This document shows positions 1 through 8,405 of a DNA stretch of 64,000 nucleotides, in pieces; position 1 is the stretch's first letter, and each line of letters opens with the position of its first letter. A model generated the notes under the pieces. That model ran no database searches. It was not told the origin of the DNA and saw nothing but the letters and a program-made list of their open reading frames with translations. Source of the stretch: Bacillota bacterium (lineage in GTDB: Bacteria > Bacillota > Clostridia > Christensenellales > UMGS416). The stretch lies in contig JAEYPH010000021.1 in assembly GCA_023410875.1 (NCBI GenBank), forward strand, positions 62,001 to 126,000, written 5' to 3'. The position numbers were made by a program, and so were the translations under genes.

Positions 1-144
1 CGCGAAGTAATCGAAGAAGCCGGTCAGCTGCAGCCCCGGCCGGTTGACGTTGGACGTGGCGACCTCGAAGCGGTCGCTCTGGTTGCCCACCAGAACCTCC
101 AGCTCCAGCGCCTTGATGAATTCCGATACCTTCAGCTGTGCCAT
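1..144 (-). CDS. hprK: HPr kinase/phosphorylase, N-terminal part (runs off the left edge)
   Basis: Only the first 48 codons are present. The protein phosphorylates and dephosphorylates HPr at Ser46 and so controls CcpA-dependent carbon catabolite repression in Firmicutes. The visible N-terminus contains the family signature T-S-x-V-N-R-P-G-L-Q-L-x-G-F-F-D-Y-F, which is the conserved start of the HprK N-terminal domain; the kinase domain with its P-loop lies outside the window. The ATG at 144-142 follows GGGAG at a normal distance. It lies downstream of a Cof phosphatase gene and uvrC on the same strand, a neighbourhood also seen for hprK in other clostridia. The call rests on the N-terminal motif alone but that motif is specific. 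Confidence 0.88.
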   Translation of the reverse strand, partial: MAQLKVSEFIKALELEVLVGNQSDRFEVATSNVNRPGLQLTGFFDYFA

Positions 145-197
145 CGTTACTCCCTTGCCTTTTCGCCTGCGGTGCTGCGGCACCTTGGCGATTTTAA

Positions 198-1004
198 CTA
201 GTTTGTTCCCAATGCATAGGTCTCAATGGCCAGGGCCACACCATCCTCCTGGTTGCTGGCGGTCACGGCGTCGGCCTGGCTCTTAACGAAATCCGTCGCG
301 TTGGCCACCGCCACGCCCAGCCCGGCCCCGCGGATCATGGAAAGGTCGTTGAGCGCGTCGCCCACGGCCATAACCTGCGTGAGCGGGATGCCCAAGCGGG
401 CGGCCAGGCCAGCCATGGCCGCGCCCTTGTGGGCGTCGCGATGGGTGAACTCCAGGTAGTTGCTCTTGGAAATCGCGATCTCCAGCGCGTCGCCAAAGCG
501 CGCCTTGGCCGCCTCATAGGCCTCACGGATGCGCGGAGGCTCGGCGATCATCAACAGCTTGATGGGCTCAAAATCCAGCGTCTCGGCCAGATTGCTGCCG
601 GTTTCCACGCCGGCGATGCCCGCGGCATGGCGGTAATACTCGCTCTCCTCGCCGGTCTTTTCGAAGTAATAGGTCGTCGTGGAATAGTATTGGATGTAGA
701 TGCCCCGCTCCCGGGCGAAGAGAATGGCCTGCCGGGCCAGCTCCTGCGGCACCGGCGTCAGCGAAATCTCCTCGCCGGTCTCGATGTCCACGATCTGTGC
801 GCCCTGGCAGCACATCAGCAGCCCTTTGAGGCCCAGCTGGCGCGCATAGGGCAGCGCCGAGGGCACCATGCGCCCGGTGGCGATGGCCACGGTGATTCCC
901 CGCTCTTCCGCGCGGCGGATGGTATCCAGGCTGCGCACCGAGATCGTGTGGTCGTCCCGCAGCAGCGTGTCGTCCAGGTCGGTTACGATCAATTTGATAT
1001 CCAA
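198..1004 (-). CDS. Cof-type HAD-superfamily phosphatase
   Basis: A 268-residue cytoplasmic Mg-dependent phosphatase of the Cof/YidA group, which typically acts on sugar phosphates or flavin phosphates; the substrate cannot be read from sequence. Motif I is D-L-D-D-T-L-L near the N-terminus, motif II is the T in A-T-G-R, a Lys precedes motif IV, and motif IV is G-D-A-L-N-D-L-S-M. The C2-type cap lies between motifs II and III as in Cof proteins. I chose TTG at 1004-1002 because AAGGCAGG stands seven bases before it and it sits just before the first strand of the fold; a GTG at 1031 lacks a ribosome site and would lie at the predicted transcription start. It has its own promoter within the DUF2500-HAD gap. 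Confidence 0.85.
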   Translation of the reverse strand: MDIKLIVTDLDDTLLRDDHTISVRSLDTIRRAEERGITVAIATGRMVPSALPYARQLGLKGLLMCCQGAQIVDIETGEEISLTPVPQELARQAILFARERGIYIQYYSTTTYYFEKTGEESEYYRHAAGIAGVETGSNLAETLDFEPIKLLMIAEPPRIREAYEAAKARFGDALEIAISKSNYLEFTHRDAHKGAAMAGLAARLGIPLTQVMAVGDALNDLSMIRGAGLGVAVANATDFVKSQADAVTASNQEDGVALAIETYALGTN

Positions 1005-1036
1005 TGGGTTACCTGCCTTAGTAAAAATCACTGCAG

Positions 1037-1066
1037 ATTATACCAAACCGGCGGCCCTTGCCGCAA
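1037..1066 (-). promoter_or_regulatory. Promoter of the Cof phosphatase gene
   Basis: On the minus strand TTGCGG, an 18-base spacer and TATAAT, preceded by TGG to give an extended -10. Transcription would start near 1030, which fits a TTG start at 1004 with a short leader. Confidence 0.5.
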
Positions 1067-1072
1067 TGCGGC

Positions 1073-1438
1073 TTAAGCCTCACGGCTGCGCTCAAAGCCC
1101 ACGAACCGCGTGCCCTGGAAGGTCAGACGGCCCACGTCGCCCTCCGCCAGCAGGCCGTATTGCTCGCCGGTGACGGAGAGCTCCAGGCGGTCTCCGCTTT
1201 CCACCTCGAAGGTGGCATGGTGCCACGTGTGGGCAGCCGAGTCGCCGCTGCCGCCGGACACATCGGAGCGTTTGGTCACCACGCGGGCGGCCACTGTAAG
1301 CATCGGTGAATTGCGGTTCTTCACGGCGGTGCGCGCGGCGGCCACCAGCGCGAACACGATGACGCCGACCACCAGCGCGAATATCACCATGAAGATGATC
1401 GGGAACACGCTGAACATAAAGTCACCCCCAAAACCCAT
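1073..1438 (-). CDS. DUF2500 family membrane protein
   Basis: A 121-residue protein with one N-terminal transmembrane segment (about residues 8-35), then a soluble domain with A-A-R-V-V-T-K-R and a W-H-H-A-T-F-E-V-E-S-G-D stretch typical of DUF2500 (YhhM-like) proteins. The function of the family is unknown. The ATG lies four bases after the uvrC stop codon and its ribosome site GGAGGAATAAGCA is formed by the last codons of uvrC, so translation is probably coupled to uvrC. Confidence 0.75.
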   Translation of the reverse strand: MGFGGDFMFSVFPIIFMVIFALVVGVIVFALVAAARTAVKNRNSPMLTVAARVVTKRSDVSGGSGDSAAHTWHHATFEVESGDRLELSVTGEQYGLLAEGDVGRLTFQGTRFVGFERSREA

Positions 1439-1441
1439 TGC

Positions 1442-3457
1442 TTATTCCTCCTCTACAGACGTTTCATCCTCGGCATCGTCAGGCACATCCTCGGGGATGT
1501 CATAGCCCGGCGCCTCTTCGGGACCGGAGCCCTCAGTTGCCTGTTCCTCCTGCTGCGGCGCGCCCTGGTCCGGCTGCACGGCGTGCAGAAAGTTCCACAC
1601 TGCCTGGGCGGCGGGCTTGCTCATGCCCGGCACAGCCGCCAGCTCTTCCACGGTGGCGGCCTCCATCAGCAGCGGCACGGGGTAAGCCTTGAGCAGCTCG
1701 TTGCGGCGCTTGGCGCCAATGCCGGGCACCTCTTCCAGCCGGCTTTTGAGCGTGCGGGCGCTGCGCAAGCTGCGGTGATAGGTGATGGCGAAGCGGTGGG
1801 CCTCGTCGCGCACGCGCTCCAGCAGGTGCAGCGCCGCCGAATTGCGCGCCAACACGATGGAATCCGGCCGGTCCTCCACAATGATCTCCTCGTTGCGCTT
1901 GGCCAGGCCCACGGCCGGGATGTGCCCCACACCCAGCGAGCGCATGGCCTCCAGGCCGAACTGCAGCTGTATGCGCCCGCCGTCGATGAGCACCAGGTCC
2001 GGGAAGCGGGCGAACTTGGTAAGCGACAGGTCCATGCCCTCAGCCAACTGCTCGCGCTCCTCCAGCCCGTGGCGGAAGCGCCGGGTTAGCACTTCCTTCA
2101 TGCTCTCAAAGTCGTTGGCGCCTTCCACGGTCTTGATGCGGAAGCGCCGGTATTGGCTGCGGGCGGGCTTGCCCTGCTCGAAGACGACCATGGACGCCAC
2201 CGAATCGGTGCCCTGTATGTTGGAGATGTCGTAGCATTCGATGCGCACCGGCGGCGCCGGCAGGTTCAGAATGTCGCCCAGCGCCTTGGCCGCGCCGCCG
2301 GTGCGCTCCCACTCCCGCAGGCGGTTGTTGCGCTCGCGCTCCATGCGCTCGCGGGCGTTGGTCTCGGCCATCTCCAGCAGGCGCACCTTCTCGCCTCGCT
2401 GGGGCACGGTCAGCTCCACCTTGCGGCCTGCCCGCCCGCGCAGATAGTCGGCCAGCGCCTCGGCGTTGTCCGGCAGCTCCCGCAGCACCACGGCCCGGGG
2501 CAGCATCACGCCGTGCAGATAGAACTGCTCGATGAAGCTGCGCAGCACCTCGCCGGCGCTCTCATCCTCGGAGCCCTCCAGCAGGAAGCTTTCGGAGCCC
2601 ACGATTTTGCCGCCGCGCATCAGCATCAGCTGCACCACGCTCTCGTTGCCCTCGGTGTGCACGCCCAGGATGTCCAGGTCCTCCTGCACAGTGGAGATCG
2701 CGGTCTGCTCGCCGGGCTTTAAGTCCAGCACGCTCTCGATGTGCAACACCTTATCGCGCAGCGCGGCGGCGCGCTCAAAATCCAGATTGTCGGAAGCCTG
2801 CTTCATCTGCGAGCGCAGGCTGGACACGATCTCCCCGTGCTGGCCCGAGAGGAAGCGGCACACCTCGCCCAGCACCTCATGGTAGCGCTCTTTGCTCACG
2901 TCGCCGGTGCACGGCCCCAGGCACAGGCCCAGCTGCAAGTTCAGGCACGGGCGCTCGCCCCGGGCGATGGACTTGCGGATGTCGCGGGTGCATGTGCGCA
3001 GCGGGAACACCCGGCGCACGACGTCCAGCGTCTGGCGCAGGGAGCCGGCGGCCAGATAGGGCCCGAAGAAGCGGGCACGGTCGCCTTTGTCCACCCGGCG
3101 CACGATCTCCAGCCGAGGGAACTCCTCCCTGAGGTTGATGCGCAGGTACGGGAAGTGCTTGCTGTCCTTGAGCAGGATGTTGTAGAAGGGCTTGTTCTTC
3201 TTGATCAGGTTGCTTTCCAGCATCAGCGCCTCGGCCTCGGACTTCACGACGATGTAGTCCAGGGACTCGATGTCCAGCACCATGCGGCGCACCTTGGGGT
3301 ACTCTCTGTTGCTGCCGGGCTGGAAATATTGGCGCACCCGGTTGCGCAGCGAAACGGCCTTGCCCACGTAGATGATCTGGCCGTCGGCGTTCTTCATGAT
3401 ATACACGCCCGGGGTGTCGGGCAGGTTTTCAAGTGTGGTTTGCAGTTGGTCGTTCAT
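1442..3457 (-). CDS. uvrC: Excinuclease ABC subunit C
   Basis: A 671-residue nucleotide excision repair nuclease that makes both incisions in UvrB-bound damaged DNA. The N-terminal GIY-YIG domain begins with P-D-T-P-G-V-Y-I-M and Y-V-G-K-A-x-x-L-R-N-R-V-R-Q-Y-F (residues about 13-45). A cysteine-rich stretch C-L-x-x-x-L-G-x-C-x-G-P-C follows near 170-185, then a UVR motif that binds UvrB, the RNase H-like endonuclease domain with I-E-C-Y-D-I-S-N and V-L-I-D-G-G, and a C-terminal helix-hairpin-helix (V-P-G-I-G-A-K-R-R). The length is slightly above the usual 600 because of an acidic tail of about 50 residues rich in Glu and Asp after the last helix-hairpin-helix. The start ATG has GGAAAGC before it. 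No LexA box was seen upstream. Confidence 0.97.
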   Translation of the reverse strand: MNDQLQTTLENLPDTPGVYIMKNADGQIIYVGKAVSLRNRVRQYFQPGSNREYPKVRRMVLDIESLDYIVVKSEAEALMLESNLIKKNKPFYNILLKDSKHFPYLRINLREEFPRLEIVRRVDKGDRARFFGPYLAAGSLRQTLDVVRRVFPLRTCTRDIRKSIARGERPCLNLQLGLCLGPCTGDVSKERYHEVLGEVCRFLSGQHGEIVSSLRSQMKQASDNLDFERAAALRDKVLHIESVLDLKPGEQTAISTVQEDLDILGVHTEGNESVVQLMLMRGGKIVGSESFLLEGSEDESAGEVLRSFIEQFYLHGVMLPRAVVLRELPDNAEALADYLRGRAGRKVELTVPQRGEKVRLLEMAETNARERMERERNNRLREWERTGGAAKALGDILNLPAPPVRIECYDISNIQGTDSVASMVVFEQGKPARSQYRRFRIKTVEGANDFESMKEVLTRRFRHGLEEREQLAEGMDLSLTKFARFPDLVLIDGGRIQLQFGLEAMRSLGVGHIPAVGLAKRNEEIIVEDRPDSIVLARNSAALHLLERVRDEAHRFAITYHRSLRSARTLKSRLEEVPGIGAKRRNELLKAYPVPLLMEAATVEELAAVPGMSKPAAQAVWNFLHAVQPDQGAPQQEEQATEGSGPEEAPGYDIPEDVPDDAEDETSVEEE

Positions 3458-3473
3458 GCTTTCCTTTCAAAGG

Positions 3474-3538
3474 GAAATTTCGCGCCTGCGGGCGCGACCA
3501 AAGGGCTTTCCGGTCGCCCTTTGGAAACCTTCGGCACC
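3474..3538 (-). repeat. Modular hairpin repeat, short copy (copy A)
   Basis: Read on the minus strand this begins GGTGCCGAAGGTTTCC, forms the perfect inverted repeat CCAAAGGGC / GCCCTTTGG, and ends with a second hairpin GCGCC..GGCGC followed by GAAATTT. The same ends and first hairpin occur at 56885-57087 and 58149-58308, where about 100 extra bases of further hairpins lie between them. It fills the gap between the DUF4129 gene and uvrC. Confidence 0.7.
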
Positions 3539-3580
3539 TTCTCTTTGAAGAAGCAACAAAGAGATAAGCCTTTCAGGTTA

Positions 3581-4876
3581 TCACTTCACATCCAGCCCTT
3601 TAGCCGCTTCCTGGATATCCCGGGGGTCAGGCTGCTCCTCGGCGTAGCGGGCAAGGGCGTAGCTGCGGCTGAGCGCCTGCATGCCGTCGGTGCGCTGGGC
3701 GGCCAGAATCTCCCGGGCCGTGGCCCCCGGCGGGGGCAGGGCGTCGCGCTGGCACAGGCGGCGCAGCAGCTCGCGGAACAAGAAACGCGCCCGCTCGGCG
3801 TCGGTCGCAAAATCCGAAAGCTTGGGCCGAGGCCGGAAGCGCCGGGCGAAGCGGTTCCATTGCTCGCCGACCTGGGCCAGCGCGCTGCGCACCGAGAGCA
3901 GGCTTTCGCTGCGGTCGTGGTAGGCGGCGTCGTCGTCCGCCCACGTGCCAAAGAGCGCCCGCAGCCTCTGGGCGATGGCCTTCCACAGCCGGGGCGCGCC
4001 CTTATAGATGCCATAGAGCAGCAGCGCCGCACAGCCCAGCACGATGACCACGGTTATGATGCCCAACAAAATCTGCTGCCACAGCGGCTGATCCTGGGCA
4101 TCCACCGGCGGCAGCCCCATGTCCGGCTGTCCGTTGCCCTCCCCCGGCTCCATGGGCGTCTGGGCCATCAGATGGTTGATCAGCCACAGATAGGCGGCGA
4201 TCAGCCATCGCCACGCGGCGTCCAGCGCGGTGGACAGCCACCGGCCGATGGCCTGGGCCAGCGAGAGCAGGAAAGCCGCCACCAAGAAAACCGTGGTGCC
4301 GACGAACCCGGCGCGGCGGGTGCCCGCAGGCACCTCGCGCTGGGCGCCTGCCCGGGCGGCGCGGCGCAGCGACAAGCGGTTGAGAAGCAGCATAGCCGAC
4401 ACAAACCACCCACACCCCAGCGCCGAGAGCACCGCCCACGCCTGGGGCAAGGGGGCGCCGGTCATGTGCACATGCATCCACAGCAGCAGGCAGGAGCCCA
4501 GCAGCGTGCCCAGCGGCAGCAGCAGCGCCTGGCTGACCGTGCCATCGCCGGCGCGCAAAGCGCAGCGTTCCACGATCAGCGTAAACAGCATGCCCACGGC
4601 CAGCACGACATAGCGCAACCACGGCCACTGCAGGCGCAGCGGCAGCAGCAGCGCCGCGCCCGCCGCCAGCGCTGCGCACAGCACAATGTGCACCGCCGCC
4701 GGCGCCCGGCTCAGCAAACGCGCGAGGACGATAGCCGCCGCGGCGCAGCCCAGGCCATACAGCAGCAGCGTGACAGCGCCATCCATACCGGCGCCCAGCG
4801 CCAGCGCCAGCACAAAGACCAGCGGCAGCGCCGTGAAGGCCGCAGCCATGCCGCGGCCCAGTTTTTCCTCAACCAT
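3581..4876 (-). CDS. Polytopic membrane protein with DUF4129-like C-terminus
   Basis: A 431-residue membrane protein with about six to eight hydrophobic segments between residues 10 and 290 and a soluble C-terminal region of about 120 residues. The C-terminal part (Asp/Tyr-rich helix, then T-D-A-E-R-A-R-F-L-F-R-E-L and a P-P-P-G-A-T-A-R-E-I stretch) has the look of the DUF4129 domain that follows transglutaminase-like modules in MoxR/DUF58 operons, but no transglutaminase Cys-His-Asp core is present. It starts with ATG overlapping the end of the DUF58 gene by eight bases and is the last gene of the moxR-DUF58 operon, so it probably belongs to the same membrane or cell-envelope machinery. Exact role unknown. 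Confidence 0.65.
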   Translation of the reverse strand: MVEEKLGRGMAAAFTALPLVFVLALALGAGMDGAVTLLLYGLGCAAAAIVLARLLSRAPAAVHIVLCAALAAGAALLLPLRLQWPWLRYVVLAVGMLFTLIVERCALRAGDGTVSQALLLPLGTLLGSCLLLWMHVHMTGAPLPQAWAVLSALGCGWFVSAMLLLNRLSLRRAARAGAQREVPAGTRRAGFVGTTVFLVAAFLLSLAQAIGRWLSTALDAAWRWLIAAYLWLINHLMAQTPMEPGEGNGQPDMGLPPVDAQDQPLWQQILLGIITVVIVLGCAALLLYGIYKGAPRLWKAIAQRLRALFGTWADDDAAYHDRSESLLSVRSALAQVGEQWNRFARRFRPRPKLSDFATDAERARFLFRELLRRLCQRDALPPPGATAREILAAQRTDGMQALSRSYALARYAEEQPDPRDIQEAAKGLDVK

Positions 4877-5963
4877 CGCCCTGCGCGCCTCCTTTGGGGT
4901 TCACCCAGGTCACCGAATTGTCCATACGGCGCAGGCGTCCGGCCCTCTCCTCCAGCAGCGTGCTCCAATAGCTGGAGATCACCACGATGTCGCAGCCCAC
5001 GACGCCCCGGGGGATCACCTCATCATCCAGCCACGTTGCGAAGCTGCGCCGGCGGACGATCTTGACCCTCGCCATGGTTTCCAGCATCTGCATCAGGTGC
5101 CCCTGGCCGCCGCCCAGCCCCACTTCCACGACCGAATCGTCCATGACCGAATAGCGGCCATTGCACAGGAAGGCGGTTTCCACTCCGTTCTTCTGAGCCC
5201 ACGCGGCGTAGGTGGCCGCCAGCGCCAGGTTCTCCTCTATGGGCACGGTCTGCTCGTCGGAGAGCTCCCCCCACTGCTCGTCGGAGAGCTGCATGTTGAC
5301 CAGCAGCATGAGCCTGGGGCTGGCGGTATAGTCGCGGGTCTTCACCTTCAAAGCGCCAGTGCGGGCGGTGGCCGCCCAGTGCACATCGCGCAGGCTGTCT
5401 CCGGGGCGATAGCCCCGGATGCCGTTGACCAAAAAGGGGTCGGGCTCGATGAACCGGCGCACGACAACATCACCCTGCCACCGCCGGGAGGGCACGTACA
5501 GGGCGTTGAACTCCAGGATGCGCGGATAGACCAGCAGCTCCAGATGGTTCTCCACTGTTCTGGTGCACTCCGCCATACCCAACAGGTCTCCGCAGGTCAG
5601 CGCAACGCTGTCTATACGGTAGCAGCCCCGGCGCAGGCATGTGACCTCGTGGGTGCGGGTGATCTTGCGCCACGGCGCCAGCGTGAACAGGCTGCGGTGG
5701 TAGAGATCGCTGGCGATGGCCAGGTTCTCCTGGCGGGCGAAGCGCAGCCACTGGCTCATGCGCGCCTCCACCCGCAGCCACGGCACCGGCAGCAGTTTGG
5801 CGTTGGAGAGCTCCTCCACCATGAGCACCTTCTGCCCTTCGTATACGGCGCGCTCGGAGAAGGAGCGCCGGTATACGATGCCGCGCAGCCCAAAGAGGCG
5901 CACCAGCACGACTTGCACTGCGCTTAGGACCATGGCGGCCAGCAGCAGCAGGAAGAGGCTCAT
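4869..5963 (-). CDS. DUF58 domain-containing protein
   Basis: A 364-residue protein with one or two N-terminal transmembrane helices and a von Willebrand A-like DUF58 domain. The diagnostic stretch is F-I-E-P-D-P-F-L-V-N-G-I-R-G-Y-R-P-G-D-S-L-R-D-V-H-W, in which the G-D-S-x-R-x-x-H-W core is typical of DUF58, followed by a V-N-M-Q-L strand. DUF58 proteins are partners of MoxR AAA+ ATPases and are thought to help in assembly or metal loading of target complexes. I chose the ATG at 5963 because it overlaps the moxR stop as ATGA and starts the first hydrophobic helix; the frame stays open upstream only because of GC bias inside moxR. Confidence 0.85.
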   Translation of the reverse strand: MSLFLLLLAAMVLSAVQVVLVRLFGLRGIVYRRSFSERAVYEGQKVLMVEELSNAKLLPVPWLRVEARMSQWLRFARQENLAIASDLYHRSLFTLAPWRKITRTHEVTCLRRGCYRIDSVALTCGDLLGMAECTRTVENHLELLVYPRILEFNALYVPSRRWQGDVVVRRFIEPDPFLVNGIRGYRPGDSLRDVHWAATARTGALKVKTRDYTASPRLMLLVNMQLSDEQWGELSDEQTVPIEENLALAATYAAWAQKNGVETAFLCNGRYSVMDDSVVEVGLGGGQGHLMQMLETMARVKIVRRRSFATWLDDEVIPRGVVGCDIVVISSYWSTLLEERAGRLRRMDNSVTWVNPKGGAQGDG

Positions 5964-6922
5964 GCCTCGTCCTCCGCCGCCTCCGTGGGCGTGCGCACGA
6001 TGCCCAGCACCCGCTCCACGACGTCCTCGGAAGCCCGCCCGCCGCCGCCGAACTGGTTGCGGCAGATGATGCGGTGGGACAGCACGCTGCGGGCAACGGC
6101 CTTCACGTCGTCGGGCTGCACAAATCCTCTGCCATCCATGGCGGCCCAGGCCTGGGCGGCGCGCATCAGCGCCAGGCTGCCGCGGGGGCTCACACCCAGC
6201 AGCACGGCCTCGGCGACGCGGGTGTGCTCCACGATCTGCACGATGTAGCGGCGCACATCCTGGGCCACCTTCACGGCGCTCACCGCCCGCTGGCCGGCCA
6301 GGATGTCCGCGGCGTCGGCCACCGGCTGCAGAGCATCCAGCGGGTTCTCGCTCTGGAAGCGGCCCAGCACTGCCACGCCCTCCTCGGTGGAGGGGTAGCC
6401 CATGCGGGCCTTCAGGAAGAAGCGGTCCAACTGCGCCTCGGGCAGCGGGAAGGTGCCCTGGGTCTCGATGGGGTTCTGCGTGGCGACAACCAGGAAGGGC
6501 AGGCCGAGCGCGTAGGTGGTGCCGTCCACGGTGACCTGGCGCTCCTCCATGCATTCCAGCAGCGCCGACTGGCTGCGGGGCGTGGCGCGGTTGATCTCGT
6601 CGGCCAGCACGATGTTGGCGAACACCGGGCCCCGCTGGAAGCGGAACTCCACGGCCTTGGGGTCGAAGATGCTCATGCCGGTGATGTCGCTGGGCAGCAG
6701 GTCCGGCGTGAACTGGATGCGCTTGAAATCCAGGCTCAGGGAGCGGGCCACGGCCTTGGCCAGCATGGTCTTGCCGGTGCCGGGCACGTCCTCCAGCAGC
6801 ACGTGGCCGGCGCTCAACATGGCTGTCAGCAGCAGGCGCACAGTGTCGTCGCGGCCCACAATGACGCGGGCAATGTTGTCGCGCAGGCGCGCGGCCAGGG
6901 AGGCTACGGAATCCATGCTCAT
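5960..6922 (-). CDS. MoxR-family AAA+ ATPase
   Basis: A 320-residue AAA+ ATPase of the MoxR group, a chaperone-like enzyme that works with DUF58/VWA partners. Visible motifs are Walker A (G-T-G-K-T-M-L-A-K-A) near residue 48, Walker B (V-L-A-D-E-I-N-R-A) near 110, sensor 1 (V-A-T-Q-N-P-I-E) near 150 and the C-terminal lid with S-P-R-G-S-L-A-L near 245. The ATG at 6922 has AGAGGTG upstream. It leads an operon of three genes with stop-start overlaps. A minus-strand TATAAT at 6955-6950 with an upstream TG forms an extended -10, and AAAATCGTTTT lies just after the likely transcription start. Confidence 0.93.
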   Translation of the reverse strand: MSMDSVASLAARLRDNIARVIVGRDDTVRLLLTAMLSAGHVLLEDVPGTGKTMLAKAVARSLSLDFKRIQFTPDLLPSDITGMSIFDPKAVEFRFQRGPVFANIVLADEINRATPRSQSALLECMEERQVTVDGTTYALGLPFLVVATQNPIETQGTFPLPEAQLDRFFLKARMGYPSTEEGVAVLGRFQSENPLDALQPVADAADILAGQRAVSAVKVAQDVRRYIVQIVEHTRVAEAVLLGVSPRGSLALMRAAQAWAAMDGRGFVQPDDVKAVARSVLSHRIICRNQFGGGGRASEDVVERVLGIVRTPTEAAEDEA

Positions 6923-7017
6923 ATCGGCACCTCTAAAATCGTTTTTATCATTATAACAGAAAGAATTGCTATGGGCGCAGGGAATTGGGATAGCCGTCTA
7001 TACCCGCGACGCGGGCG

Positions 7018-7791
7018 CTAGCGCTCGGCGGCCTGGCGAAAGTGCTCGGAAATCGCTGTATACAGCGCGTCAAATTCCGGCTCCACGGTGCACACGTGGC
7101 GGCTCTTCTCCAGGCGCAAGATGCGCTTGGACGCGCAGCGGGTGGCCCCGCCGTATATGATCTGCGGGCTGTCGGCGCGCACGGTGCGGTCCAGATCGCC
7201 CTGCACGATGAGCAGCGGGCACGTGATGCGGCTTAGACCCCGCTCGGCCATGCGCATCAGCCGCAGCAGGTCGGGAATTTTGCGGATGGGCGTGTCGCGA
7301 TAGCCAAGGTCATAGGGGCTGGGCTTATGGTCAGGGTCGCCGCGCCAGCGCTGGTAGCGCATCACATGCTTGGCCAGAAAGGCAAAATAGGCCGTCCGGT
7401 TGATAAGCCGCATGGGCGCGGCGATGCTGACGACGGCCTGCAGCGGCTGCTCCTGAGCCAATATCAGGCTGAGCACGCCGCCCATGGAAAGGCCCGCAAC
7501 GTAGATTTCGTCGCACGTGGCGGCCAGCCGATGGAAGCCGTCGCGCACATCGCGCAGCCAATCGCTCCAGCGGAAGCGCTCCATGTCCTCTATCGTTGTG
7601 CCATGGCCGCTCAGGCACACGCCCAGCACGGTGTAACCCTCCTTGTGCAGCGCCTCGCCCAGCGGGCGCAGGTGGGCCGGCGTGCCGGTGAAGCCGTGAA
7701 TCAGCAGCACGCCGCGGCGGTCGCCGCGGAAAAAGAACTGCCTGGCCAGTTCACTGTCGATGGGCGGCTCCGGTTGTCTGCGGGGTATCAT
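7018..7791 (-). CDS. Alpha/beta hydrolase (carboxylesterase/lipase type)
   Basis: A 257-residue cytoplasmic esterase of the Est30-like alpha/beta hydrolase group. It shows the oxyanion strand V-L-L-I-H-G-F-T-G near residue 25, the nucleophile elbow G-L-S-M-G-G near residue 95, the acid in Q-G-D-L-D-R-T-V near 196 and the catalytic His in S-R-H-V near 228. Est30-type enzymes hydrolyse short acyl esters; the natural substrate is unknown. The start was set at the ATG at 7791, which overlaps the stop of the upstream glycosylase gene (ATGA) and begins the conserved fold. It is the last gene of the cluster with the two uracil-DNA glycosylases. Confidence 0.85.
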   Translation of the reverse strand: MIPRRQPEPPIDSELARQFFFRGDRRGVLLIHGFTGTPAHLRPLGEALHKEGYTVLGVCLSGHGTTIEDMERFRWSDWLRDVRDGFHRLAATCDEIYVAGLSMGGVLSLILAQEQPLQAVVSIAAPMRLINRTAYFAFLAKHVMRYQRWRGDPDHKPSPYDLGYRDTPIRKIPDLLRLMRMAERGLSRITCPLLIVQGDLDRTVRADSPQIIYGGATRCASKRILRLEKSRHVCTVEPEFDALYTAISEHFRQAAER

Positions 7792-8405
7792 CGGTCCTCC
7801 TCCTGGCAGGCAATGCCCTCCCGCAGCAGGTGGTCCCGTAGCGAGTACAAATCCTGCTGATAGATTTCGGCCAACGCGCGGTTGTAGATGACGCTGGCCG
7901 GGTGATACAGCGGAAACAGCGTGAAGCCCTCGGCCTCCAGTGGCCGGCCATGGCACGCGCCAATCGTCACGGTGGCGTCCCGGCACAGTGCCCGCAGTGC
8001 CACGTTGCCCAGCGTCACAGCCACGCGGGGGGCCACAATGGCCAGCTCCTCCCGCAGCAGCGGCGCACACAGCTCAATCTCCTGCCGGCTGGGCGGCCGG
8101 TTGGAGAGCGAACCCCGGGTGGGGTGCACGCGCACCGGGCGGAACTTCACGACATTGGTCAGATAGATGGCCTCCCGCGCCACGCCCAGCGTGGCCAGGA
8201 ACCCGTCCAGATTCTTGCCCGCCTTGCCCACGAAGGGCCGGCGTTGGTTCGTCTCGTGCTCGCCGGGGGCCTCCCCCACCAGCGCCAGCGCCGCATCGGG
8301 GTCGCCCGCGCCATACACCGGTATGGGGCCTTCGCCCAGCGCCCGGCGCAACTGCGCCTCCCAGAGCTCCCTGGCCGCGGCCAAACTAAGCTGCTTGTCG
8401 CTCAT
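7788..8405 (-). CDS. Uracil-DNA glycosylase family 4-like protein lacking the Fe-S ligands
   Basis: A 205-residue member of the family-4/5 uracil-DNA glycosylase superfamily, which removes uracil from DNA. It retains motif A (G-E-A-P-G-E-H-E), the R-R-P-F-V-G-K-A-G-K stretch, N-V-V-K-F-R-P and motif B (H-P-A-S). The N-terminal C-x-x-C pair and the fourth cysteine that hold the 4Fe-4S cluster in family 4 are missing; only the third position (L-C-A-P-L-L) is left. Compare its upstream paralogue, which has all four. Both overlaps with neighbours are ATGA, so the two glycosylases and the esterase are translated in series. It may be a cluster-free glycosylase or a DNA-binding derivative; uracil excision is inferred. 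Confidence 0.8.
   Translation of the reverse strand: MSDKQLSLAAARELWEAQLRRALGEGPIPVYGAGDPDAALALVGEAPGEHETNQRRPFVGKAGKNLDGFLATLGVAREAIYLTNVVKFRPVRVHPTRGSLSNRPPSRQEIELCAPLLREELAIVAPRVAVTLGNVALRALCRDATVTIGACHGRPLEAEGFTLFPLYHPASVIYNRALAEIYQQDLYSLRDHLLREGIACQEEDR

Noticed and set aside
2741..5065. A 774-codon open frame on the plus strand
   Set aside because: It crosses uvrC, a repeat and the DUF4129 gene on the other strand and has no recognisable domain; long antisense frames are common in GC-rich genes here.
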